Positions 32,795-40,632 of a DNA stretch of 64,000 nt are shown here, piece after piece. The number at the start of each line of letters is the position of its first letter. The stretch's first letter is position 1. The position numbers were made by a program, and so were the translations under genes. The notes beneath the pieces were generated by a model. It worked only from the letters and a program-made list of their open reading frames with translations. It did no database searches and was not told the DNA's origin. Origin of the DNA: Ructibacterium sp965146665 (GTDB lineage: Bacteria; Bacillota; Clostridia; Monoglobales; Monoglobaceae); assembly GCA_965146665.1 (NCBI GenBank), contig CBCTHE010000006.1, forward strand, positions 62,001 to 126,000, written 5' to 3'.

Positions 32795-33832
32795 ATGGCT
32801 GATGTATCCATTGTCGTTCCGGTGTACGGTGTGGAACAGTACCTTCGGGCGTCCGTGCAGAGTATGCGCAATCAGACTCATAAAAACATTGAGATTATCC
32901 TGGTGGATGACGGGAGTCCGGACCGCTGCGGAGAAATTTGTGACGAGCTGGCAGGGGAGGACGACCGGATTCAGGTAATCCACCAGCAAAACGGCGGTGT
33001 GGGTTGTGCGCGAAATGCGGGCATGGACGCGGCGTCAGGCGAATACCTTTGCTTCTGTGACCCGGATGATCTCATTGCCCCGGAACTGGTTGAGGACAAC
33101 TACAAACTTGCAAAGGCAAACGATGCGGATATTGTCATGTTTGGCATGCGAATCTTTTGGCGGAAAAAAGGGAGGGGGAAAATACGGGAAAGCATTGACC
33201 TGCCTCCGCTCAGCGGGGTATTCACTTATGCTGAATATTGGGATAATTTCCGAAAGAGCCACCTTTTGCGCGGTACGGCAGTCAACAGTCTGTTCCGGCG
33301 CGCCTTTCTGACTGAGGGCGGCACCCGTTTTAACGCTATGAAAAATGGAGAGGATAACTATTTTCTGTTTGACGTATACAGCAGGCCCTTTGGCAAAATT
33401 GTATTCAATCGAAAGCCGTATTATATCCAGGAAAAACGTGCTGGCTCCGCGACTGGAATTTTTAATCCGGATCGGGCCGAACAGGAATATGCAATAAGCC
33501 GAAGGTTTGACCGATTCATTGAGGGTGCGCCCTGTGAATCAGAGCGGTTTGAAGATATGGTTGAAAAATGCTATGTGGGCGGCCTGTATAAGACCTTGGA
33601 AAATCTGGCCAGAGCGGGGAACAGTGTCAAATCAGCGGATAAAACCGCCGAACTCAAACGGTATCTGGAGCGGGAAAAGGTGCGGGAGAGTCTGGCAAAC
33701 GTTCCGCTTGCGGTCTATGATACAAGGGGCAGCCGCATGAAGCTTTTGATTTTAAGGACACTGCTTCTGCGGCTGAGGCTTTACCGGGCCGCGGTTAAGA
33801 TGGCAGAGATCCATATCAGGATGAATCCATAA
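32795..33832 (+). CDS. Glycosyltransferase, GT2 family (paralogue 3)
   Basis: A 345-residue enzyme with AGGAGGAAAAATAA ahead of the ATG. Motifs: DVSIVVPVYGVEQYLRASVQSMRNQTHKN, IILVDDGSPDRCGEICDELA, ARNAGMDAASGEYLCFCDPDDLI. Its N-terminal third is close to the decayed copy immediately downstream, indicating recent tandem duplication. Donor sugar unknown. Confidence 0.9.
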   Translation: MADVSIVVPVYGVEQYLRASVQSMRNQTHKNIEIILVDDGSPDRCGEICDELAGEDDRIQVIHQQNGGVGCARNAGMDAASGEYLCFCDPDDLIAPELVEDNYKLAKANDADIVMFGMRIFWRKKGRGKIRESIDLPPLSGVFTYAEYWDNFRKSHLLRGTAVNSLFRRAFLTEGGTRFNAMKNGEDNYFLFDVYSRPFGKIVFNRKPYYIQEKRAGSATGIFNPDRAEQEYAISRRFDRFIEGAPCESERFEDMVEKCYVGGLYKTLENLARAGNSVKSADKTAELKRYLEREKVRESLANVPLAVYDTRGSRMKLLILRTLLLRLRLYRAAVKMAEIHIRMNP

Positions 33833-33957
33833 GTGCAGGAAGAAAAGCGCGGACAGCCTTGACGGAGCTTTGGAAAGGAACATATTTCGGTGCGGGACAA
33901 AGGCCTGCTGTGCATATTGATTTTATGAACGGAAGGCAAAAAACAGAGGTGCTTGAG

Positions 33958-34840
33958 ATGATTGATATATCCATTATCGTGCCGGTGTACTGCGTGGAAA
34001 AATATCTTCGGCAGTCCGTGCAGAGTATGCGGAATCAGATCCATAAAAATATTGAGATTATCCTGGTGGATGATGGGAGCCCGGATCGTTCCGGCGAAAT
34101 CTGTGATGAGCTTGCGCCCAGGAAGACCGGATTCGGGTGATACATAAGCAGAATGAGGCGGATATCATCGTATTTGGATTCAAAACGGTTTGGCTGGACG
34201 GGGATGAGCGTACGGTTAAGCGAACAGAAATCAATATTCCCCGGCTGAGCGGTACTTTTGATTGCCGGGCGCTTTGGGGAACATTTTGAGACAGCCGGAG
34301 AGGGATCAGCCCTTTGGAACAGCCTGTTTCGGCGTTCATTCAGGCGCATAACCTCCGGCATACGAACCTCAGCAATGGACAGGACGCGTATTTTCGTTTC
34401 GATGCTTACAGTGTGCCATTTTCAAAAATTGTTTTTCACTCGGGTATATATTATACTTATATCCGGCGTGCGGCATCCTCGACCTTGACTTTTAAACCTG
34501 GCAGATTCATGGATGAGTACACGCTGAGCCAAAGGTTTGAAGCACTGATTGAAAACGCCCCGTATCCGCATGGATACTTAGACCCCGTAATCTATAAGCG
34601 GTATGTGGAAGGATTGGTAAGGGGGCTGGAGAATGCAGCGGTAAGCGGAAAGATTTCAATGAGGGAAAAAACACGGTCATTCGGGAGTTTATGGCTATGC
34701 ACAAGATAAAGAAGCATCAGAGCAGTTCGGCTCCGTGATTTTGGTTTTAAACGTATCAAAGTGACTGTTTTCCTTTTAAAGCTGGGATTGTGCAGGACCG
34801 CTGTATGGTTTATGAAATGGCATCATATTTTAAAAAAATA
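33958..34840 (+). pseudogene. Decayed GT2 glycosyltransferase (paralogue 4)
   Basis: The N-terminus is clear (SIIVPVYCVEKYLRQSVQSM, IILVDDGSPDRSGEICDELA), but a frameshift after the GAGCTTGCG codons at about 34110 brings a stop at 34138. In the shifted frame the homology goes on (RVIHKQNE) and then jumps directly to ADIIVFGFKTVW. This loses the segment holding the catalytic Asp-Asp motif, roughly 110-150 bases relative to its neighbours. A further frameshift occurs near 34285, after which NLRHTNLSNGQDAYFRFDAYSVPF continues. It cannot make an active enzyme. Confidence 0.88.
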
Positions 34841-34926
34841 GCGGAAAGAACTTTGCAGTTGGGATAAAACTTTACATTGAAATTGTGATGAAAATTTCAC
34901 GCATGCCAGCGGATGGGAGATAAAAA

Positions 34927-36153
34927 ATGAAAATTCTGATGGTGAACAAATATTTGATGCCCAAGGGCGGCGCGGAGACCTATGTGTTTGAGGTTGGAAA
35001 ACAGCTGGATCGCATGGGGCATCAGGTTCAATATTTCGGCATGGATCATCCAAAACGCATTGTGGGCAACCGGGCAGGCGTCTATGTGAAGTATATGGAT
35101 TTTCATTCCAGCGGCCTCGCAAAGCTGACCTATCCCCTGCATATCATTTATTCCAGAGAAGCCAAACGGAAGATCATGAAGGTGATTGCCGATTTTCAGC
35201 CGGACATTGTGCATTTAAACAATTTCAATTATCAGCTGACACCGTCTGTTATCTATGGAGTGCGCCGGGCGGAGAAAAAGCTGGGGAGGTCCGTCAAAAT
35301 CGTTTTAACAGCCCATGATGTCCAGCTGTCCTGTCCAAATCATATGATGAATAATCCGGTTACCCATGAAAACTGTGAGAAATGTGTGACGGACGGCTAT
35401 TGGAACTGTGTCAGAGGCAGGTGTATCCATCAGTCCCGGCTCCGCAGTGCGCTGGGCGCGCTGGAGGGCTGGATCTATCACAGGCTGAATACATACCGCC
35501 ATATTGACCTGACCATCTATCCCAGCGCCTTTATCAGCACCAAGCTGAACAGCAATCCGGAATTGAAAAAGCGTTATGTGGTCCTTCATAATTTTGTGAC
35601 GGAGACTGAGCCAAAACCGGAACGGATGAACAAGGAAGATTATGTGCTGTACTTCGGTCGGTTTTCCCATGAGAAGGGGATGGAGACGCTCATCGAAGTC
35701 TGCCGCGCCCTGCCGCAGATTCGATTTCAGTTTGCGGGCAGCGGCCCGCTGGAAGATCTGCTGACTGATGTGAAGAATGCCGAATGTGTAGGGTTTCAGA
35801 CTGGGGAAGCCTTGCAGGAGCGGATAGCAAAGGCAAGGTACAGCGTCCTTCCCTCCGAGTGGTATGAAAACTGTCCCTTTTCCGTGCTGGAATCCATCAC
35901 CTGCCACACGCCGGTCATCGGCGCGCGGATCGGCGGCATCCCGGAGCTGATCCGGGACGGGGAAACGGGCCTTTTGTTTGAGAGCGGAAATACGGAAGAT
36001 CTGCGCGATAAGATCAGTGCACTCTGGCATGACCGGGAGCTTCTTGAGAGAATGACAGAGAACTGCAGTGCGGAAGAATTTGATGATGTCCGTTCCTACT
36101 GTGAGAAGCTGGTGCGGCAATATGAGGCTTTGCGACAGGAGGGTCACAGATGA
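34927..36153 (+). CDS. Glycosyltransferase, GT4 family
   Basis: A 408-residue GT-B enzyme. N-terminal MKILMVNKYLMPKGGAETYVFEVG with the Gly-Gly-Ala acceptor-side loop. A Cys cluster (LSCPNHMMNNPVTHENCEKC...NCVRGRC) is typical of one GT4 subgroup and may bind metal. C-terminal nucleotide-sugar site: LYFGRFSHEKGMETLIEV and PSEWYENCPFSVLESITC. ATGGGAGATAAAAA precedes the start. The next gene begins inside its stop codon. Confidence 0.92.
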   Translation: MKILMVNKYLMPKGGAETYVFEVGKQLDRMGHQVQYFGMDHPKRIVGNRAGVYVKYMDFHSSGLAKLTYPLHIIYSREAKRKIMKVIADFQPDIVHLNNFNYQLTPSVIYGVRRAEKKLGRSVKIVLTAHDVQLSCPNHMMNNPVTHENCEKCVTDGYWNCVRGRCIHQSRLRSALGALEGWIYHRLNTYRHIDLTIYPSAFISTKLNSNPELKKRYVVLHNFVTETEPKPERMNKEDYVLYFGRFSHEKGMETLIEVCRALPQIRFQFAGSGPLEDLLTDVKNAECVGFQTGEALQERIAKARYSVLPSEWYENCPFSVLESITCHTPVIGARIGGIPELIRDGETGLLFESGNTEDLRDKISALWHDRELLERMTENCSAEEFDDVRSYCEKLVRQYEALRQEGHR

Positions 36154-37271
36154 GGATTGCGATTCTAGGGCATAAACGAATCCCGTCCAGAGTGGGCGGT
36201 ATTGAAATTGTGGTGGAGGAACTGGCGGTGCGGATGGCTGCGCTGGGGCATGAGGTCTATGTTTATAACAGGAACTGCGGAGAGAAGGGGCAGAAAACCT
36301 ATCGGGGCGTTCACCTGATTGAGATCCCCACCTCCAAAAGGTCCAGTCTCAATGCCATGCTCTATTCGGTGCTGGCGACCCTGCACCTGCTTTTTCATCG
36401 TTATGATGTGGTGCACTATCATGCGGAGGGTCCCTGTGCCATGCTTTGGCTCGCCCGGCTTTTTGGGAAAAAGACGGTGGCCACCATCCATGGACTGGAC
36501 TGGAAACGGGCCAAGTGGGGCGGCTTTGCCACAAAGTATCTGATGCTGGGGGAGAGGACGGCGGCCCGGCAGGCAGATGCCCTGATTGTGCTGTCGAAAA
36601 ATATGCAGGCGTATTTCCGCACCGAATATCAGCGGGAGAGCCTGGTGATCCCCAACGGGGTGAATCCGGCGGAGCCAATGCCGCCGGAGCAAATCCGGAA
36701 ATACGGTGTTTCAGGCCGGGATTATATTTTGTTTCTGGCCCGGATCACACCGGAAAAAGGACTGGATTATCTGCTGGAAGCGTTCAGCGGTCTCAAGACA
36801 GACAAAAAGCTGATCGTGGCGGGCGCACTGGAGCCGTCTGCGCCATATATCGAGTCCGTCCGGGAAAAGGCGGCAAGAGATGAGCGGGTTGCTCTGATTG
36901 GGTTTGTAGAGGGCAGGGAACTGGAGGAATTGTTCTCAAACTGCTATTTGTATGTGCTGCCCAGCGATGTGGAGGGAATGCCAATCAGTTTACTGGAGGC
37001 CATAAGCTATAGGGCCAGGGTTCTGGTCAGCGACATTCCAGAAAATACGGAGGTCCTCATGGGCTATGGGAATACGTTTGAAAAGGGCAGTGCCGCCTCG
37101 CTGAAAGAACGGCTGGAGTATGTGCTGGAGCATCCGGAGCTCTATGACCGGGATTTTAAACCGGAGCAGACTAAGGCTCAGACAGAAGAGCTGGTGGATG
37201 CCATTCTGTCACAGCACGACTGGGATGCGGTGACCTGGCAGACATTAAAACTGTATCAGGATGTGAAGTGA
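36150..37271 (+). CDS. Glycosyltransferase, GT4 family (rhamnosyltransferase-like)
   Basis: A 373-residue GT-B enzyme. IAILGHKRIPSRVGGIEIVVEELA at the N-terminus resembles the DUF1972/rhamnosyltransferase group. Then TIHGLDWKRAKWGGFA, VIPNGVNP, ILFLARITPEKGLDYLLEAF, and PSDVEGMPISLLEAISY. The ATG overlaps the stop of the upstream gene (ATGA). Rhamnose as donor is a guess from the N-terminal pattern. It is the last gene before the sensor kinase. Confidence 0.92.
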   Translation: MRIAILGHKRIPSRVGGIEIVVEELAVRMAALGHEVYVYNRNCGEKGQKTYRGVHLIEIPTSKRSSLNAMLYSVLATLHLLFHRYDVVHYHAEGPCAMLWLARLFGKKTVATIHGLDWKRAKWGGFATKYLMLGERTAARQADALIVLSKNMQAYFRTEYQRESLVIPNGVNPAEPMPPEQIRKYGVSGRDYILFLARITPEKGLDYLLEAFSGLKTDKKLIVAGALEPSAPYIESVREKAARDERVALIGFVEGRELEELFSNCYLYVLPSDVEGMPISLLEAISYRARVLVSDIPENTEVLMGYGNTFEKGSAASLKERLEYVLEHPELYDRDFKPEQTKAQTEELVDAILSQHDWDAVTWQTLKLYQDVK

Positions 37272-37385
37272 CAGTTTGCCAAAGTCTGGGACGGTTGTTT
37301 TTTGTTCGGACAGCGCCAAAGGGAAACGCATTGGATCTCCTTATAACCTTTTTGGCCCCAGGAATAAAATCTTTTAAGATCTCTA

Positions 37386-37413
37386 TTGCAAATTGCTGTA
37401 TAAATGATATAAT
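37386..37413 (+). promoter_or_regulatory. Promoter of the hybrid sensor kinase gene
   Basis: TTGCAA (37386-37391) and TATAAT (37408-37413) with 16 bases between; the start codon is about 80 bases on. Confidence 0.6.
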
Positions 37414-37495
37414 AGCAAGAAAATATACGGTCTTTCCAGTTACAACCGGGATGCGGCGGGAGAAATAACTGTAAGATCAGCTGGAGATGATCGGA

Positions 37496-40267
37496 ATGAA
37501 AAAAGAAAAGAGCATGAGAAGTATCTGTTTTTATATAGCTGGACTGCTGATTTTCGTGCAGGGAATTGTTTGTCCTGCGTCCGCATCAGCGGCAGAAAAG
37601 GCGAAGGTTCTGACAGTTGCATTCCCAGAGACGCGGGGGCTCAATGAGGTGTATGAGGACGGGACTTTCGGCGGTATGGTATATGACTGGCTGATTGAGG
37701 TGTCCAAGTATACCGGCTGGGAATATGAGTTTGTCACAGGTGACGCATCGGAAGTGCTGGACGGCATGATTGCGGGAGAATATGATCTGATGGGCGGTAT
37801 GTATTACCAGCCGGAGTATGAGAAATACTTCGCCTATCCCCAGTATACCATGGGCTATAATTATTCCCTTCTGATCTACCGGGAGGAGGATCCTACCATT
37901 AAGAGTTTTGACCAGAACACCATGAATGGGAAAACCATTGGGGTTTTGGAGAGAAGTAAAACGAAAATTGAACAGCTGAAGACATTTTTGATTTCCAATG
38001 ACCTCAAATGTGAGATCAGGTATTATGATGCCCAGGAGGACTATGAAAACTGTCTCCAAAACGGAGAGGTTGATTTGATGCTGGGAAGTGACCTCTTTTT
38101 GTATGACGGCTACAATGTAGCAGCCAAGTTTGCCAGCGAAGGCTATTATCTGGTGGCCGCCGCGGACCGGCCGGATGTATGCGCACAGCTGGACGGTGCC
38201 ATGGCGGAGATATACTCGGCAAACCCCAGTTTTGCTCAGGAGCTCTACGACCGGTATTTTTCAAATTATTTTTATAATTCGGTAACACTTTCGGACGCGG
38301 ACCGGACATTTATTCAGCAAAAAGGTGTGGTCCGCGTGGCGGTGGTCAAGGACCGTGTTCCAACCTATTATAAGAAGGAGGACGTCTATCAGGGGGTTGT
38401 GCCGGAGGTTTTCCAGCTTATTTCGGAAAGTACGGGAATGCAGTTTGAGTTCATCGTGGCGCAGAATTATACAGAGATGCTGGAGCTGGTACAAAACGGC
38501 AAGGCCGATCTTGCCAGCAGCTTTATGGGGGATCAGCATTCCGCGGATAAAAAGAATGTGGTTATTACTAAGCAGTATGCGGAGCTGGACGAAATGATGC
38601 TGCGGAATAAGCATGCAGGCGATCCGGAGGATGACGTTCTCGCGGTTATGTCAGGGATGGAGCCGGGAAAAAACCTGACCTATGACAAGGTTGTGTACTA
38701 TCCGAACTATGAGGACTGCGTACGTGCGGTCAACAACGGGTCGGCGGATTTTACCATGATTCCCGCCTCCTATATGGAAGCGCTGTTTTCCGAAAATTAC
38801 TATACCAATGTGGTGCTGAGCACCAGCGGGGAGACCAAGATACCCCTGTCAATCGCTTTGGCGAAGCCCGCGGATCCGGCCTTTTATTCTGTGCTCAGCA
38901 AGGGTGTGAACAGCCTGCGGGAGGAACAGGTGGCGGATATTATCACGCGGAATATCACCGATACGGAGGGGCATCACACCTCGCTGAAAAATTTGATCTA
39001 CTCAAATCCGGTCGCCGCCCTTGTGGTCTGCGTGGTGTTTTTGGGGCTGGTTATGCTTCTGGTGCTCCTGCTGGTATACTTTAGGATGAAGAGCCGGGAG
39101 ATGCGGATTAAGGTTGAAAAGGCCGAGGAAACGGCACAGATCAAGTCGGACTTTCTGTCCAGAATGTCCCATGAGATCCGTACCCCCATGAACGCGATCA
39201 TCGGGCTGACGGATCTGACACGCATGCTGGGGGTACAGCCGGAGGCGGCGCGGCAAAACCTGGATAAGATCGGCGACTCCGCGCGGTTTTTGCTGTCGCT
39301 GATCAATGACGTGCTGGATATGGCAAAAATTGATAACCATAAAATGCAGATTGCGGTCGCCCCCTTTTCCGTGGATGAGCTCTTTGAACAGCTGCGCAAT
39401 ATCTTCCAGATTAACGCCCGGCAGAATGGGGTTGGAATCAAATTTGCGGCTGATTGCAAAAACCAATGTTTTGTGGGAGACGAAGTGCGGATCAAGCAGG
39501 TGCTTGCAAATTTACTGTCAAATGCCTGTAAATTCACCGGACCGGGCGGAATGGTACGCTGTTCCGTGACAGAGACCATGCGCGAAGGGGAGCAGGCGGA
39601 GCTTTACTTTACGGTGGAGGATACCGGCAGCGGCATAGATCCAAGGGATATGGAGCGGATCTTTGACTCCTTTGAACAGGCCGCGCAGAGCAACGGACAT
39701 CAGGGGACCGGGCTTGGGCTGTCCATCAGCAGCAGTCTGGTCAAGCTCATGGGAGGGACTCTGCAGGTGAAAAGCCAGGTGGGTGAGGGATCCTTGTTTT
39801 CCTTCCGGCTTAAACTGCCGGTTTTCCGCGGAGAGCTTCCCACGGAGCCGGATGACGCCGGGCAAAAGAAGGCGGGAACGCTTCGCGGTATGCGGGTCCT
39901 GCTGGCGGAGGACAATGCGCTGAATGCGGAAATCACAGTCTCATTGCTGGAATTGCAGGGCGTGGAGATTGACTGGGCAGAGGACGGGCAGCAGGTGACA
40001 GACCGTTTTTCCAGTTCAGAGCCCGGCTGGTATGACGCGGTTCTGATGGATATTCAGATGCCGGTAAAAGACGGTCTGACCGCCGCAAGGGAAATCCGGG
40101 CGCTGGACCGGGCGGACGCGCAAAAGGTCCCGATCATTGCAATGACTGCCAACGCGTTTCGGGAGGACCAGGAAAACGCAAAAGCGGCGGGAATGACCGG
40201 TTTTATTCCCAAGCCCTTTGATGTGAGCCAGCTGGTTGCCGCCCTGACCGGGGAAAGTCTGCTGTGA
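37496..40267 (+). CDS. Hybrid sensor histidine kinase with two substrate-binding-type sensor domains (BvgS-like)
   Basis: A 923-residue membrane kinase. N-terminal signal/anchor (about 8-30), first periplasmic-binding-protein-type domain (about 35-260, VLTVAFPETRGLNEVYEDG), second such domain (about 272-495, VVRVAVVKDRVPTYYKKED), membrane segment (PVAALVVCVVFLGLVMLLVLLLVYF). Then HisKA with FLSRMSHEIRTPMNAIIG (His at about 559), HATPase with LANLLSNACKFT and GTGLGLSISSSLVKLMGG, and a C-terminal receiver with the phospho-acceptor Asp at about 852 (VLMDIQMPVKDG). No output domain or partner regulator follows. Ligand unknown. CTGGAG supports the ATG at 37496. Confidence 0.94.
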   Translation: MKKEKSMRSICFYIAGLLIFVQGIVCPASASAAEKAKVLTVAFPETRGLNEVYEDGTFGGMVYDWLIEVSKYTGWEYEFVTGDASEVLDGMIAGEYDLMGGMYYQPEYEKYFAYPQYTMGYNYSLLIYREEDPTIKSFDQNTMNGKTIGVLERSKTKIEQLKTFLISNDLKCEIRYYDAQEDYENCLQNGEVDLMLGSDLFLYDGYNVAAKFASEGYYLVAAADRPDVCAQLDGAMAEIYSANPSFAQELYDRYFSNYFYNSVTLSDADRTFIQQKGVVRVAVVKDRVPTYYKKEDVYQGVVPEVFQLISESTGMQFEFIVAQNYTEMLELVQNGKADLASSFMGDQHSADKKNVVITKQYAELDEMMLRNKHAGDPEDDVLAVMSGMEPGKNLTYDKVVYYPNYEDCVRAVNNGSADFTMIPASYMEALFSENYYTNVVLSTSGETKIPLSIALAKPADPAFYSVLSKGVNSLREEQVADIITRNITDTEGHHTSLKNLIYSNPVAALVVCVVFLGLVMLLVLLLVYFRMKSREMRIKVEKAEETAQIKSDFLSRMSHEIRTPMNAIIGLTDLTRMLGVQPEAARQNLDKIGDSARFLLSLINDVLDMAKIDNHKMQIAVAPFSVDELFEQLRNIFQINARQNGVGIKFAADCKNQCFVGDEVRIKQVLANLLSNACKFTGPGGMVRCSVTETMREGEQAELYFTVEDTGSGIDPRDMERIFDSFEQAAQSNGHQGTGLGLSISSSLVKLMGGTLQVKSQVGEGSLFSFRLKLPVFRGELPTEPDDAGQKKAGTLRGMRVLLAEDNALNAEITVSLLELQGVEIDWAEDGQQVTDRFSSSEPGWYDAVLMDIQMPVKDGLTAAREIRALDRADAQKVPIIAMTANAFREDQENAKAAGMTGFIPKPFDVSQLVAALTGESLL

Positions 40268-40286
40268 GCGGTGGAAAAATGCAGAG

Positions 40287-40317
40287 AAAGAGCGGCGGCC
40301 GCTGGCCGCCGCTCTTT
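40287..40317 (+). terminator. Terminator of the sensor kinase gene
   Basis: AAAGAGCGGCGGCC and GGCCGCCGCTCTTT pair perfectly over 14 bases around GCT. Confidence 0.85.
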
Positions 40318-40404
40318 TGGATAAAATGGGAAAAATATCTAAAATTCCAACAGAACGACCTGAAAAAAATATTTAAATTTCGTCATATAATGTATAGAAT
40401 TGTG

Positions 40405-40433
40405 TTGACAAATCAAAAACCTTGTAGTAATAT
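40405..40433 (+). promoter_or_regulatory. Promoter of riboswitch 2
   Basis: TTGACA (40405-40410) and TAATAT (40428-40433) with 17 bases between. It shares TTGACAAAT and TTGTAGTAATATA with the promoter of riboswitch 1. Confidence 0.7.
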
Positions 40434-40440
40434 AATATTA

Positions 40441-40529
40441 GGATTTGAAAAGGCAAACCCATTGTGAAATGGCGACGCAAAACTATAGGGTCTCCCGCGT
40501 GGACGGGAGATAGCCAGCTACCGTAATTC
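40441..40529 (+). promoter_or_regulatory. Cyclic di-GMP-I (GEMM-I) riboswitch 2
   Basis: It is nearly the same as riboswitch 1 through GGCAAACCCATTGTGAAATGGCG, ACGCAAAACTATAGGGTCTCC, the variable hairpin, GGGAGATAGCCAGCTACCG. The 3' P1 arm again overlaps the terminator's 5' arm; the 5' arm (GGATT) is weaker here than in riboswitch 1. It precedes the SLH-domain surface protein gene at 40633. Confidence 0.9.
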
Positions 40530-40551
40530 ATATTATGAATTGCGGTTTTTT
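40521..40551 (+). terminator. Riboswitch-controlled terminator 2
   Basis: CCGTAATTCAT (40521-40531) and ATGAATTGCGG (40535-40545) form an 11-bp stem with one G-U pair and a three-base loop, then TTTTTT. Confidence 0.88.
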
Positions 40552-40632
40552 GTTTGAGCAAAAGACCGTAGAATTTCATGATGAGCAAACAGTTATATGC
40601 CATCAAGCATAATATTGAAGGAGGAGATCGCA

